DNA from: Undibacterium paludis | GTDB taxonomy: Bacteria > Pseudomonadota > Gammaproteobacteria > Burkholderiales > Burkholderiaceae_D | Direction of reading: 5' to 3' | Assembly (NCBI RefSeq): GCF_022568815.1 | Contig: NZ_JAKZHX010000004.1 | Coordinates: 248,001-312,000, forward strand | DNA length: 64,000 nt | Part shown: piece after piece, positions 35,977-45,996 of the stretch | Position numbering within the stretch: position 1 is the stretch's first letter | Layout of the letters: each line of letters opens with the position of its first letter | Position numbers and translations under genes: made by a program | Notes under the pieces: generated by a model | The model's input: the letters and a program-made list of their open reading frames with translations, nothing else | Told to the model about the DNA's origin: nothing | Databases searched by the model: none

Positions 35977-37244
35977 TTTGGCTGCTTCTTGAACAGTTCC
36001 CTAAAAACCGGGTAAATATCGGCCGGTGTTTCTATTTTTTGCATCGCAAAATGGGCGTGATGCGCAGCAACCTTTTCATATTCCAGCCACAGGTTTTGCG
36101 GCTGACCATCCGTGATCTCGACATAGGCATAATACTGCACCATGGGCATGATGGTCGTACTCAGGAGCTGCTTGCAGGTAGCGGAATCATTGTCCCAGTT
36201 GTCTCCATCCGACGCCTGGGCTACATAAACATTCCAGTCGCTGGCGGAGTAGCGTTCACGTATCACTTGCGACAGCAGATTCAATGCAGAAGACACGATG
36301 GTGCCACCAGACTCACGTGAATGGAAAAAAGCGTCCTCATCGACTTCCAGTGCCGTGGTATGGTGACGAATGAAGACCACATCAATTTTCTCATAGGCAC
36401 GTGTCAGGAACAGATACAGCAAGATGAAAAACCGCTTTGCAGTATCCTTTTTCTGCTCATCCATGGAACCCGATACATCCAGCAGGCAAAACATCACGCA
36501 CTGACTGGCCGGTTTGGGAATTTTGACGCGATTGCTATACCGTAAATCAAAGGGGTCCAGAAATGGGATGGCAAGCAAGCGCGTACGCAAATGATGGATT
36601 TCATGCTTGAGCGTCAGCACCCTGTTATCAGTCGGTCCCGCTCCCGATTCCAGCAAAGCCGTCATTTCAGCTTCAGCTTCTTTCAAGCGACGTGCCGATT
36701 TGCCACCGACGGCAATGCGCCGTCCCATGGCGCCACGCAGAGAACGCAGCACATGCAGGCTGGATGCCGTACCTGAGGTCTTGTAACCGGCACGCTGACT
36801 CTTGAAGTCCGTGGTCGAGGTCAATTGCGTCTTGACCATATTCGGCAATTCCAGGTCTTCAAAGAAGTAGTTCATGAACTCTTCGCGACTCAGCTGGAAG
36901 ACAAAATCATCTTCCGTACTTTCATCGCTGTTACCGGCCTGCCCTTTGCCACCACCGCCACCGCCGCCCTTGGGCCTGGCAACCTGGTCGCCACGCTGGT
37001 ATTGTTCATTGCCTGGCTGCACCCCCTCCCAGACACCACCCTGGGCATGGCCAAAAGTGGGCTCGTTTACATCCTTGACGGGAATCGATACCTTTTCACC
37101 GCTTTCTATATCGGTGATGGAGCGGCCTTTGACAGCACGCGCAACCGCATCCTTGATCTGCCCTTTATAACGACGCAAGAAGCGTTCACGATTTGGTGCA
37201 GACTTGTTTTTCCCCTGGACACGCCGGTCAATCAGATGAACCAA
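35973..37244 (-). CDS. yeaH: YeaH/YhbH family protein (DUF444)
   Basis: A soluble protein of 423 residues with a von Willebrand factor A-like region in the second half: CLLDVSGSMDEQ carries the DxSxS metal site, and FIRHHTTA and GGTIVSSAL follow. The frame is open back to 37346, but YeaH proteins start close to HLIDRR; the TTG at 37244 gives exactly that and has GGGAG seven bases ahead. A glycine-rich linker (GGGGGGG) sits near residue 95. It lies between prkA and the SpoVR gene. In E. coli, YeaH acts together with the kinase YeaG in the response to nitrogen starvation. Confidence 0.92.
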   Translation of the reverse strand: MVHLIDRRVQGKNKSAPNRERFLRRYKGQIKDAVARAVKGRSITDIESGEKVSIPVKDVNEPTFGHAQGGVWEGVQPGNEQYQRGDQVARPKGGGGGGGKGQAGNSDESTEDDFVFQLSREEFMNYFFEDLELPNMVKTQLTSTTDFKSQRAGYKTSGTASSLHVLRSLRGAMGRRIAVGGKSARRLKEAEAEMTALLESGAGPTDNRVLTLKHEIHHLRTRLLAIPFLDPFDLRYSNRVKIPKPASQCVMFCLLDVSGSMDEQKKDTAKRFFILLYLFLTRAYEKIDVVFIRHHTTALEVDEDAFFHSRESGGTIVSSALNLLSQVIRERYSASDWNVYVAQASDGDNWDNDSATCKQLLSTTIMPMVQYYAYVEITDGQPQNLWLEYEKVAAHHAHFAMQKIETPADIYPVFRELFKKQPK

Positions 37245-37315
37245 AATGCTCTCCCGTTTGTCCTGAAAACTTTCACTCTGTTGCTGCTGTTTTCCTGCGA
37301 TTACTGCAGCGCAGC

Positions 37316-39238
37316 TTACGAAGATTTTCTTACCCGCAGATACCATTCACATAGCAAGCGAACCTGTTTTGCCGTGTAACCTTTGGCAACCATGCGTTCA
37401 ACAAATTCCTGGTGCTTGTTGGAATCGTCGACACTGGCCTTGGCATTGAAAGAAATGACAGGCAAGAGTTCTTCGGTATTTGAGAACATTTTTTTCTCTA
37501 TGACCGTACGCAATTTTTCGTAACTGGTCCAGGTAGGATTTTTGCCAGCATTCTGTGCCCGCGCCCGCAAGACGAAATTGACGATCTCGTTGCGGAAGTC
37601 CTTGGGATTCGATATGCCGGCCGGCTTCTCGATTTTTTCCAGTTCATTGTTCAAGGCGTCGCGGTCAAAACTTTCGCCGGTATCCGGATCGCGGAATTCC
37701 TGGTCCTGTATCCAGAAGTCGGCAAAGGTCACATAACGATCAAAAATATTCTGGCCATATTCAGAATAGCTTTCCAGATATGCGGTCTGGATTTCCTTGC
37801 CGATGAATTCTGCATAGCGCTGTGCCAGGTATTCTTTGACATAGGATACATATTTCTGTTCGGTCTCTGGTGCAAACTGTTCGCGTTCTATCTGCTGCTC
37901 AAGCACATACAAAAGATGCACAGGGTTGGCTGCCACCTCGGTATTATCGAAGTTGAACACCTTGGACAGAATCTTGAAAGCAAAGCGCGTGGACAGGCCA
38001 TTCATGCCTTCGTCAACACCAGCATAATCAGCATATTCCTGACGCGACTTGGCTTTGGGATCAGTGTCCTTGAGGTTCTCACCATCATAGACTTGCATCT
38101 TGCTGAAGATGCTGGAATTTTCCGGTTCTTTCAGACGCGATAAAACAGCAAATTGCGCCATCATTTTCAAGGTACCAGGTGCGCAAGGTGCTGCAGCCAG
38201 AGATGATGTTCGTACCAGCTTGTCATAGATTTTTATTTCATCACTGACACGCAGGCAATACGGTACTTTGACAATATAAATACGATCAAGAAAAGCTTCA
38301 TTGTTTTTATTGTTCTTGAAGGCCTTCCATTCAGATTCATTCGAGTGGGCCAGCACGATACCTTCAAATGGTATGGCGCCAAAACCTTCTGTACCCTTGA
38401 AATTCCCCTCCTGGGTTGCAGTCAGCAAAGGATGCAGGACCTTGATCGGGGCCTTGAACATTTCCACAAATTCCATCAAACCCTGATTGGCCAGGCACAG
38501 GCCGCCGGAATAGCTGTAAGCATCAGGATCGTCCTGAGCATATTCTTCAAGCTTGCGAATATCAACCTTACCGACCAGGGAAGAAATGTCCTGGTTGTTT
38601 TCATCACCAGGTTCGGTTTTGGAGACGGCAATCTGCTTCAAGACCGATGGATAACGACGTACCACACGGAACTGGTTGATGTCACCATTGAATTCATGCA
38701 GACGTTTGACAGCCCAGGGGCTGGGTATGTTTCTCAGGTAACGGCGTGGTATACCAAAATCTTCTTCAAGCAAGACACCATCTTCTTCTTCGCTGAACAA
38801 CCCCAGAGGGCATTCATTGACGGGGGAACCCTTGATGCAATAAAAAGGGATTTTTTCCATCAGGGCTTTAAGACGTTCTGCGATGGATGATTTACCACCG
38901 CCGACAGGCCCCAGCAGGTACAGGATTTGTTTGCGCTCTTCCAGTCCCTGTGCTGCATGACGGAAATAAGCAACCACCTGTTCTATCACTTCTTCCATGC
39001 CATAAAATTCACGGAAAGCCGGATAGATCTTGATCACCTTGTTGGAAAATATGCGGGACAGGCGTGAATCATGTCGCGTATCCACCAGCTCAGGGTCACC
39101 GATGGCAGCGAGCATACGTTCAGAAGCACTGGCATAAACCAGCCTGTCTTTTTTACAGAGTTCGAGGTACTCCTGCATGGAATACTCTTCTTCACGTGTA
39201 CGTTCATACCGCGCGGTGTAGTTGTCAAAGATATTCAT
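37316..39238 (-). CDS. prkA: PrkA/YeaG serine protein kinase (AAA+ domain)
   Basis: The product has 640 residues. The ATG at 39238 has a perfect AAGGAGG ahead and starts MNIFDNYTARYERTREEE as in YeaG/PrkA, so the longer frame from 39316 is rejected. An AAA+ domain occupies the N-terminal half, with Walker A GPVGGGKSS at 110-118; the C-terminal part is the PrkA-specific kinase-like region. B. subtilis PrkA has been reported as a kinase and later as an ATP-dependent protease, so its activity is debated. It is the first gene of the prkA-yeaH-spoVR operon, which is stress-related in many bacteria. Confidence 0.95.
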   Translation of the reverse strand: MNIFDNYTARYERTREEEYSMQEYLELCKKDRLVYASASERMLAAIGDPELVDTRHDSRLSRIFSNKVIKIYPAFREFYGMEEVIEQVVAYFRHAAQGLEERKQILYLLGPVGGGKSSIAERLKALMEKIPFYCIKGSPVNECPLGLFSEEEDGVLLEEDFGIPRRYLRNIPSPWAVKRLHEFNGDINQFRVVRRYPSVLKQIAVSKTEPGDENNQDISSLVGKVDIRKLEEYAQDDPDAYSYSGGLCLANQGLMEFVEMFKAPIKVLHPLLTATQEGNFKGTEGFGAIPFEGIVLAHSNESEWKAFKNNKNNEAFLDRIYIVKVPYCLRVSDEIKIYDKLVRTSSLAAAPCAPGTLKMMAQFAVLSRLKEPENSSIFSKMQVYDGENLKDTDPKAKSRQEYADYAGVDEGMNGLSTRFAFKILSKVFNFDNTEVAANPVHLLYVLEQQIEREQFAPETEQKYVSYVKEYLAQRYAEFIGKEIQTAYLESYSEYGQNIFDRYVTFADFWIQDQEFRDPDTGESFDRDALNNELEKIEKPAGISNPKDFRNEIVNFVLRARAQNAGKNPTWTSYEKLRTVIEKKMFSNTEELLPVISFNAKASVDDSNKHQEFVERMVAKGYTAKQVRLLCEWYLRVRKSS

Positions 39239-39587
39239 CCCGACCTCCTTGGATAAGCAGTCAACTTGCAAATACCGAACCGGTCTGGTGGCCACTAATT
39301 GCATTGCCGCCAGCACACTACAACTTTAGTGTAGTTGAAATTATCAAAACGTGCAGCGCAAATTGTTACTCTGTGCAAAATGTTGGGCTTATGCAAAACT
39401 CTGTAACATTTTCGCCGCTACCTGTTGCCTATCCCAACGCATGCGTGCTCTTCATCGTTGACAGCAACGCCGTGTATTTGCAGCACTTGTCACAATGCTG
39501 GTAAATCTTTTACGCAGATGCACAAATTTCTGCGTATGCAGATTACTTTTGTACAGAAGCGCAAAAGGCAAAGAAGAATGTATTTAT
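39239..39587. other. Upstream region of the prkA operon, no gene seen
   Basis: About 350 bases between the cyclic-di-GMP gene and prkA hold no credible coding frame. An inverted repeat ACTACA-N7-TGTAGT at 39317-39335, about 80 bases before the prkA start, may be an operator. I looked for a sigma-54 type GG-N10-GC promoter, since E. coli yeaG uses one, and did not find a convincing match. Confidence 0.5.
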
Positions 39588-41891
39588 TCAGGCGAGCTTG
39601 AACTGGAAAGCAGGAGCCTGCTCCCTGGCAGGCATTTCAGCAAGTAATAATTCCATCGCCGAGACCTCGAGCGGTCTGTAATAATAGTAACCCTGGAAGT
39701 AATCGCAGCCTATCTCTTTGAGGAAGGATTCCTGCTCCACATTCTCCACACCTTCGGCAACGGTGCGACAAGAGAGGATATTGGCTAGTGAAATGATCGC
39801 CTTGATGATCATCTCACTCTTCTGGTTGTGGCCGATCTGTGCGACAAACGAGCGGTCTATTTTGACGCTTTGGGCAGGAAAATGACTGAGTTTGGACAAG
39901 GATGAATAGCCAGTACCAAAATCGTCGATGGCGATATTAAAACCACGCGTCTTGAGTTCACCAAGATGATGTATGGTCAGCGCTTCATTGGCAATAAGCC
40001 CGGTCTCGGTGATTTCAAATTCTATATATGACGGGGCAATATCATAACGATGACAACTGCTGTCGATCAAATGTAACAAGTCATTACGGGCTATGTCAGT
40101 AGCCGACAGATTCAGCGCGATGACCGGGCAATCACCGTAGCGATCCAGCCACTGCCTGATCTGGTAAGAGACCTGGTTCATGACAAAATTGCTGATCAGT
40201 CGTATCAAACCCGCGCGTTCCGCAATTGGAATAAATTCTGCCGGCGTCACATTACCCAGATTGGGGGACTCCCAGCGCAACAGTGCTTCGAGGCTGGCGA
40301 TATTGCCGTCACGATCCACCTTGGGCTGATAGACCATGCGGAACTCATTTTGCTTCAAGCCATTGACGATACCAACTTCGATTTCCACACTGCGGCGTAT
40401 TTGTTGGGCATCGTCCTCATCAAACAGGGTCACGCTCTGGTCGCTGGAGCGGCGTGCCGTATCGAGTGCAACTTCACTGCGCCGTATCAAGTCATCTGGT
40501 TCAGTGTCCTCTGGTCTGACCAGGGCAATGCCAGCAGAAAACTGCACCAGCAGGTTCTCGCCATTGACTTCAAGTTCACGCGGTAAGGTATTCCTGACGC
40601 GCTCAACGAGTTTGATGATTTCGCCCGGGGTACGTGACTGCTCAACCACAAACGAAAATACGATGCTGCGCAAACGTGCGCAAAAACAGTTTTTTGGCAA
40701 GACCCGCGACAATTCCTCAGCAAAGCGACGTAACAGGATGTCGCCAGTATGTGCGCCGAACTGCTGGTTTGCATGCCGTATGCTGTTGAGTCGAAATGAC
40801 ACCAGGGCGGTTACCTTGTTTTCGTCAATATTGCTCAATATCTCTTGCAGATGACTGCGCAACATGTCGCGATTGGGCAAGTTGGTCAAGGCATCATGAC
40901 GGCTCAGGTAATCTTCTCGCTCCAGGCTCAGTTGCAGTGCATGATGCATGGAATGCAGACCTGATACATCACGCAGGGCAACGATGTAATGATCGGTCGA
41001 TGTCTGTGAAATATTCTCGAGCGCGACCAGCTTGCCGTCACGGGTGCGGTAGGCAGACATGCGCATGTTTTCTGATTCGTCGCTGTTCGGGCTTTTCAGA
41101 CGCACGCTATTGTCCAGCGACAACCAGGCAAACAGGGCCAGATCCTCTTCGTCACCAGAAGCATTGCGCCCCAACAAGCTGTTGGCCTGCTGATTGGCCT
41201 GCAAAATCTGGCCACTTGCATCTGTCAATAACAGGGCCGTGCCGGCATTCTGGAATACCTCTTCATATTGCGCATGACTGACTACCAGTTCAGCGCTGGC
41301 CTGGCGATAGCGCAAAGCTGACAAATCCAGTTCATGCAAAACCCTGAATACAGCGAGCGGCACACAGGTGTTGAAAAACAGGAATAGCAAGGACTGCACA
41401 TAAGTATTGCTGGCTGGCAGGGTGACATCAAAGCCAGGCACGGTCAACAAGGGGCGATTCAACAAGAGCAGAAGAAACGGCAGGATATTGAACACCATCA
41501 GGCCGATCGCCAGCCGTGTACCAAAAAACAGCCGCGCAATAATGGGGGTTGTATAGATGAAGATATAGCCGAATTTGGCAATATCGTATTGATTGATCAG
41601 GCAAACGATGGCAAACGACGACGCGTATACCGTGCCAATAAGAATGGCTGCGCCAGCACGCAAATGACGGGATGAATAGTACAAACCCAGCGACAGCACA
41701 AGATAGAAAAAGCCAACTACCCACAACACCTGATAAGCACCAACTGCGAATGCATTCACCGAACTATGAATCGCCACAGCCGCTTCCAGCAAAAAGCCAG
41801 ACATCAAAATGATACGTAGTGCACTTAATTTCCATGCAGCGTGCTCGGCGGGCGTTAGTGCACTTTCATTAAGAAAAAGCCAGCGAAACAT
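39588..41891 (-). CDS. Membrane PAS-GGDEF-EAL protein with degenerate GGDEF
   Basis: The N-terminal 180 residues form about six transmembrane helices, then come a PAS-like domain (about 195-310), a GGDEF domain (about 330-490) and an EAL domain (about 505-755). In the GGDEF domain the active-site loop reads RSIVF at 408-412, so cyclic-di-GMP synthesis is not expected. The EAL domain keeps EALLRW (535-540), NLSATDI, EITETG, DDFGTGYSSL and EGVE, the residues needed for phosphodiesterase activity. The protein should therefore lower cyclic-di-GMP in response to a membrane or PAS signal, perhaps with GTP sensed by the inactive domain. Confidence 0.93.
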   Translation of the reverse strand: MFRWLFLNESALTPAEHAAWKLSALRIILMSGFLLEAAVAIHSSVNAFAVGAYQVLWVVGFFYLVLSLGLYYSSRHLRAGAAILIGTVYASSFAIVCLINQYDIAKFGYIFIYTTPIIARLFFGTRLAIGLMVFNILPFLLLLLNRPLLTVPGFDVTLPASNTYVQSLLFLFFNTCVPLAVFRVLHELDLSALRYRQASAELVVSHAQYEEVFQNAGTALLLTDASGQILQANQQANSLLGRNASGDEEDLALFAWLSLDNSVRLKSPNSDESENMRMSAYRTRDGKLVALENISQTSTDHYIVALRDVSGLHSMHHALQLSLEREDYLSRHDALTNLPNRDMLRSHLQEILSNIDENKVTALVSFRLNSIRHANQQFGAHTGDILLRRFAEELSRVLPKNCFCARLRSIVFSFVVEQSRTPGEIIKLVERVRNTLPRELEVNGENLLVQFSAGIALVRPEDTEPDDLIRRSEVALDTARRSSDQSVTLFDEDDAQQIRRSVEIEVGIVNGLKQNEFRMVYQPKVDRDGNIASLEALLRWESPNLGNVTPAEFIPIAERAGLIRLISNFVMNQVSYQIRQWLDRYGDCPVIALNLSATDIARNDLLHLIDSSCHRYDIAPSYIEFEITETGLIANEALTIHHLGELKTRGFNIAIDDFGTGYSSLSKLSHFPAQSVKIDRSFVAQIGHNQKSEMIIKAIISLANILSCRTVAEGVENVEQESFLKEIGCDYFQGYYYYRPLEVSAMELLLAEMPAREQAPAFQFKLA

Positions 41892-42683
41892 GTCATGTAA
41901 TCAAAATAAGTAGCTAATAAGCAATTACGATGAAAAAGAATGAAACGCGTCTGCAATGACTGCAAATCATTGCGCGACATTACTCCAAAGCAAACTATTG
42001 CCCACACCACGAGTCGTATTTTCGCCAGCAAAATTAACTCACAGCAAGAAATGAAGTAACGCGTCTCATTTCCATTCCAGATCAACAGATTTTAAAAAAT
42101 CTGTAAATAAATGTTTCCAAAAGGATTATGCATTCTCTCATAGATTTAAATAATTTCCTCACTTCTTGTCACAATTAGCGCCATTAAAAATGAAAACTAA
42201 TTTTCATTTGGTCAAACAGAGAGATGATTGTGTTTCATATTGTCGGAATTGCCTGAATTGCAAGCATCAATCTGACTACATGAATGAACCTGTCAACTTG
42301 ACGGGGTATCAAGATGTCCGATTGAGTGTCGTTGAAGACACGGGACAGTGGGAGAAGTAAAACTTGATCATTTCAGGCTCTGGTGAGAAAGCGCAGTCAG
42401 TTTTCTGGCGCCACATTCATACTTGTCGCAAACACGCAGCAAACGGTCAAAATCATCGCACGATATCTTAATCGCAACGACACAACAAGTACGTCATCAT
42501 GGCGCGCACATTGTTCAGCAATCAGACAGATGTGGCGACGCTGAACAGGGCGAGCCGTGGTATATATGCCGCAGACAAATTATCGGCAAGCGACGGGCAG
42601 ACAAGCTTCCAGGGTCGCCCGGCATGAATTGCTGACAGCATCGCTCGAGCAAGCAAGAGCCATGCTGCATGTTGGTGTGAAAT
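41892..42683. other. Long AT-rich gap with possible decayed coding remnant
   Basis: Nearly 800 bases separate the EAL protein from the end of the nitrate transport operon. A 56-64 codon plus-strand frame (42166-42360) encodes a cysteine cluster CVSYCRNCLNCKH but has no ribosome-binding site. On the minus strand at about 42372-42560, protein-like sequence (LIAEQCARHDDVLVVS, then KISCDDFDRLLRVCDKYECG) continues only across a frame change, as expected of a decayed gene. Neither is recognised. Confidence 0.35.
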
Positions 42684-43502
42684 TCAGGCAGCTTCATGAG
42701 CAGGATGTGATTGCTTGTGATACAGGAACTCGAGTACTGCTGTACGGTATCTTGCATAATCAGCATCCTGCGCCAGGGTCACACGGTCACGTGGTCTTGC
42801 CAGGTCAACTTTCAACACCTCACCGATGGTTGCGGCAGGCCCATTGGTCAGCATGACGATGCGGTCTGACAAAAGTACCGCCTCATCAACGTCATGTGTC
42901 ACCATGACCACGGTCGACTGGGTCTTGGCAACGATCTTCAGTAGTTCATCCTGCAAGTGCGCGCGCGTCAAGGCGTCAAGTGCACCAAAAGGCTCATCCA
43001 TTAACAAGACTTTGGGTTCTATTGCAAGAGCGCGGGCAATACCGACGCGCTGCTTCATGCCACCCGATATTTCATTAGGTCGTTTTTTTTCTGCATGGCT
43101 CAAGCCCACAAGTGACAAGGCTGCCATGGCGCGTTTCTGCAATTTTGTATTGTTTTCCGTTGCACCGAATACACGTTCGACGGCGAGGAAAACATTTTCA
43201 TAACAAGTCAGCCATGGCAGTAATGAGTGATTCTGGAACACGACGCCGCGCTCCGGTGAAGGGCCTGCAATTTCCCTGTGTGCACAGAGCAAGGTACCAG
43301 ACGTGGCATTCGTCAGGCCGGCGATCAGGTTCAGCAAGGTCGATTTACCACAACCAGAATGGCCAATCAAGGTAATGAATTCGCCTTTTTTGACATTGAG
43401 GTTGATGTCGCGCAATGCATGAAAACTCCCCTTCCTGGTATTGAATACCATGTCAACCTGATTGATCTCTATGTACTTGTTATCAATTTCATTCATGATC
43501 AT
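42684..43502 (-). CDS. nrtD: Nitrate/nitrite ABC transporter ATP-binding protein
   Basis: A 272-residue ATPase of the nitrate/sulfonate/taurine group. Walker A is GHSGCGKST, the signature ISGGMKQRV and Walker [13 protein letters not shown]. The start at 43502 overlaps the permease stop by 4 bases; an ATG six bases later is an alternative. It is the last gene of the operon. Unlike cyanobacterial NrtC it has no fused binding domain. Homologues also serve taurine or bicarbonate, but the ANTAR leader and nasT next door point to nitrate. Confidence 0.9.
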   Translation of the reverse strand: MIMNEIDNKYIEINQVDMVFNTRKGSFHALRDINLNVKKGEFITLIGHSGCGKSTLLNLIAGLTNATSGTLLCAHREIAGPSPERGVVFQNHSLLPWLTCYENVFLAVERVFGATENNTKLQKRAMAALSLVGLSHAEKKRPNEISGGMKQRVGIARALAIEPKVLLMDEPFGALDALTRAHLQDELLKIVAKTQSTVVMVTHDVDEAVLLSDRIVMLTNGPAATIGEVLKVDLARPRDRVTLAQDADYARYRTAVLEFLYHKQSHPAHEAA

Positions 43503-44410
43503 GCTCCCACATCTTCATAAGTAAAGGCACGTGCAAGCGCCACAAGTATCTGTTCCAGTATCAGGCCCACCATGCCGATCACGACGATGGCAATGATGAT
43601 GTGCGGCACATTCAGATTATTCCATTCATCCCAGACCCAGAAGCCTATGCCCACACCACCGGTCAGCATCTCCGCCGCGACAATCACCAACCATGCTGTG
43701 CCTATCGCGAGACGCACGCCGGTCAGCATGTAAGGCAAGACTGAAGGCAACAGTATCTTGGTAACAATTTTCCATTCAGACAAATTCAGCACGCGTGCCA
43801 CATTCATATAGTCTTGCGGCACGCGTTGCACACCAATCGCGGTATTGATGATCATGGGCCAGATCGAGCAGATAAAGATGGACCAGATCGCTGCCGGGTG
43901 AGCTGACTTGAACACCAGCAGGCCGATAGGCAGCCAGGCCAGGGGCGATACTGGCTTCAACAGACTGATGACAGGATTGAACATACCTGACAAGAATCTG
44001 AAGCGACCAATCAGGAAGCCCAGCGGTATGCCAACCACGGCAGCCAGTCCAAAGCCCACAGCAACCCGTTTTAATGAGGCATAGATATTCCAGCCTATGC
44101 CTTGATCATTTGGCCCTTTTTGATAGAAGGGGTCAGAAAATACCTTGACCGCTTCCTGCAAAGTGACCCAGGGTGAAGGGAAGCTGGAGTTTTTAACAGC
44201 AATGATTTCCCAGATCAATATCAGCAAACTGATACCAAACAGTGGCGGCAGCACCTTCAATAAAAATGGCTTGAACACATATGTTTTCTTAATCGCCGTT
44301 TTTTTTACGGCCGGCACCTGCAATGGCTTGATTCCGGCCTGATCAACTTCTGCCACCGTGCTGTTAGTGCTTCCCAGTTCGGGCATTGCCCCGTGTATCA
44401 AGGTATTCAT
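43499..44410 (-). CDS. nrtB: Nitrate ABC transporter permease
   Basis: The inner-membrane permease has about 303 residues and roughly six helices. The region [39 protein letters not shown] is the EAA loop that meets the ATPase, and [22 protein letters not shown] is typical of NrtB/SsuC-type permeases. GAGGAG stands before the ATG at 44410; a GTG three bases upstream is also in frame. It follows nrtA after 9 bases and overlaps nrtD. Confidence 0.92.
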   Translation of the reverse strand: MNTLIHGAMPELGSTNSTVAEVDQAGIKPLQVPAVKKTAIKKTYVFKPFLLKVLPPLFGISLLILIWEIIAVKNSSFPSPWVTLQEAVKVFSDPFYQKGPNDQGIGWNIYASLKRVAVGFGLAAVVGIPLGFLIGRFRFLSGMFNPVISLLKPVSPLAWLPIGLLVFKSAHPAAIWSIFICSIWPMIINTAIGVQRVPQDYMNVARVLNLSEWKIVTKILLPSVLPYMLTGVRLAIGTAWLVIVAAEMLTGGVGIGFWVWDEWNNLNVPHIIIAIVVIGMVGLILEQILVALARAFTYEDVGA

Positions 44411-44419
44411 CACCGCTCC

Positions 44420-45718
44420 TCAAGCCTTGATTTTGAAAGAAGCTGCATAGGCAGCCGGATTCTTGCCATCCCACACCATGCCATCCATCAGCTTGCTGCT
44501 GCGCATGACATCTTTTGGCACAGCCACTTTGGCCATGGCCGCTGCATCCTTGTACACGTCAATGCGATTGACTGCCTTGGCAACGGCCAGGTAATCCGGG
44601 TCTGTCTTGAGCAAACCCCAGCGTTTGTGCTGGGTCAGGAACCACATGCCATCCGACAGGTAAGGAAAATTGACAGCACCATCATTAAAAAATTTCATGT
44701 AGTTCGGGTCATCCCAGGTCTTGCCCAGGCCATTCTGGTAACGTCCCAGAATGCGTTGATTAATGACATCGACCGAGGTGTTGACATAAGACTTGTCAGC
44801 AATGGTTTCTGCCATTTTTGTCTTGTTCGACAGGGATGCATCTATCCAGCGGCTGGCTTCGAGTATCGCTGCCACCATGGCGCGCGCCGTGTTGGGATAT
44901 TTCTGCACAAACTCTGCCGTCGCACCCAGCACTTTTTCCGGATGATCTTTCCAGATATCCTGGGTCGTTGCTGCCGTGATACCTATGCCATCAGCAATCG
45001 CCCGGTGATTCCAGGGTTCGCCAACACAATAACCATCCATGTTACCAACCCGCATGTTCGCCACCATTTGCGGTGGTGGCACGGTAATCACCTTGGCGTC
45101 TTTCATCGGATTGATGCCATGTGCCGCCAGCCAGTAATACAACCACATTGCATGGGTGCCCGTCGGGAAGGTTTGCGCAAAAGTATATTCACGTTTATCT
45201 GTCTGCATCAGCCTGGCCAGGCCGGCACCATCAACAGCACCTTTGTCAGCCAGTTTTTTTGACAGCGTGATGGCCTGACCATTATTGTTAAGGGTCATCA
45301 GTACCGACATGTCTTTTTTATTGCCGCCCACACCCAGTTGTACACCATAAATCAGGCCGTACAGGACATGGGCTGCATCAAGTTCACCATTGACCAGTTT
45401 GTCACGCACACTGGCCCAGGATGACTCTTTGCTGGGGATGATTTTAATACCATATTTCTTGTCAAATCCCAGCACTGAAGCCATCACCACAGAAGCACAG
45501 TCCGTCAGCGGGATGAAGCCTATATGAACTTCTTCTTTTTCAGGTTTATCCGAACCTGCTGCCCATACTCCCCCAGTACTCAAGCCCATCATGCCTGCCC
45601 CTGCTGCCAATACGGCGCTTTGTAATAAATTGCGACGTTGAAAATTCGGTTCACGATCTGTCTGCTCCGTTAGCTTGTATACATTGCCTTGATTGATAGG
45701 TGTTTCCCGGTTCGACAT
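44420..45718 (-). CDS. nrtA: Nitrate-binding protein with Tat signal
   Basis: A CmpA/NrtA-type solute-binding protein of 432 residues. The ATG at 45718 has TGGAGTG ahead and is preferred over 45763. The N-terminus contains a twin-arginine signal, FQRRNLLQSAV (Arg28-Arg29), followed by a hydrophobic stretch ending in VWA. Family features include HIGFIPLTDCASVVMA, SWASVRDKLVNGELDAAHVL and GYCVGEPWNHRA. It heads the nrtABD transcript, whose leader holds antitermination structures. NasS sensors are relatives without an export signal; the Tat signal makes a transport role the better reading here. Confidence 0.93.
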   Translation of the reverse strand: MSNRETPINQGNVYKLTEQTDREPNFQRRNLLQSAVLAAGAGMMGLSTGGVWAAGSDKPEKEEVHIGFIPLTDCASVVMASVLGFDKKYGIKIIPSKESSWASVRDKLVNGELDAAHVLYGLIYGVQLGVGGNKKDMSVLMTLNNNGQAITLSKKLADKGAVDGAGLARLMQTDKREYTFAQTFPTGTHAMWLYYWLAAHGINPMKDAKVITVPPPQMVANMRVGNMDGYCVGEPWNHRAIADGIGITAATTQDIWKDHPEKVLGATAEFVQKYPNTARAMVAAILEASRWIDASLSNKTKMAETIADKSYVNTSVDVINQRILGRYQNGLGKTWDDPNYMKFFNDGAVNFPYLSDGMWFLTQHKRWGLLKTDPDYLAVAKAVNRIDVYKDAAAMAKVAVPKDVMRSSKLMDGMVWDGKNPAAYAASFKIKA

Positions 45719-45765
45719 GTCTGCACTCCAGCGTAAAGAAGATGAATCAAAAATGACCTGCAATG

Positions 45766-45815
45766 AAAAAAGGTGTCAGTCCACACCGGTCAAACCGGGT
45801 GAAACAGACACCTTT
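45766..45815 (-). terminator. Leader terminator of the nitrate transport operon
   Basis: On the minus strand AAAGGTGTC (45815-45807) pairs with GACACCTTT (45777-45769), with an inner CCGG/CCGG helix, followed by a T-run. It lies about 50 bases before the nrtA start, so transcription should stop here unless it is overridden. A short competing hairpin AGACA-AAGG-TGTCT just upstream could hold the 5' arm. Confidence 0.85.
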
Positions 45816-45826
45816 GTCTAAGATGA

Positions 45827-45865
45827 TCTGACCGCCGTTAGTCAGACTCACACATTCTTTTGCGC
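45827..45865 (-). promoter_or_regulatory. Paired hexaloop hairpins, predicted NasT (ANTAR) target
   Basis: In the nrtA leader RNA, P1 is GCGCA-AAAGAA-UGUGU (45865-45850) and P2 is UCUGACU-AACGGC-GGUCAGA (45846-45827), joined by three bases. Both loops are six bases long with A at position 1 and G at position 4, the pattern required by ANTAR proteins. They stand just before the terminator. Confidence 0.8.
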
Positions 45866-45996
45866 CAGCATTGGCACTTAATACCATCTAGCAATTGCCA
45901 TGCCAGACCAATATTGAATCATTTCGGGGTAGTCAAGCTTCCCTGCGCAGTAAAATCACGCACTCAAATGACGCAATGCACCATTTACATGCAAGA

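Noticed and set aside
39239..39587. Sigma-54 promoter for the prkA operon
   Set aside because: The expected GG-N10-GC pattern was searched for on the minus strand and the nearest candidate had the wrong spacing.
42166..42360. Small plus-strand protein with a cysteine cluster
   Set aside because: No ribosome-binding site and no recognisable relatives; kept only as a remark in the gap entry.
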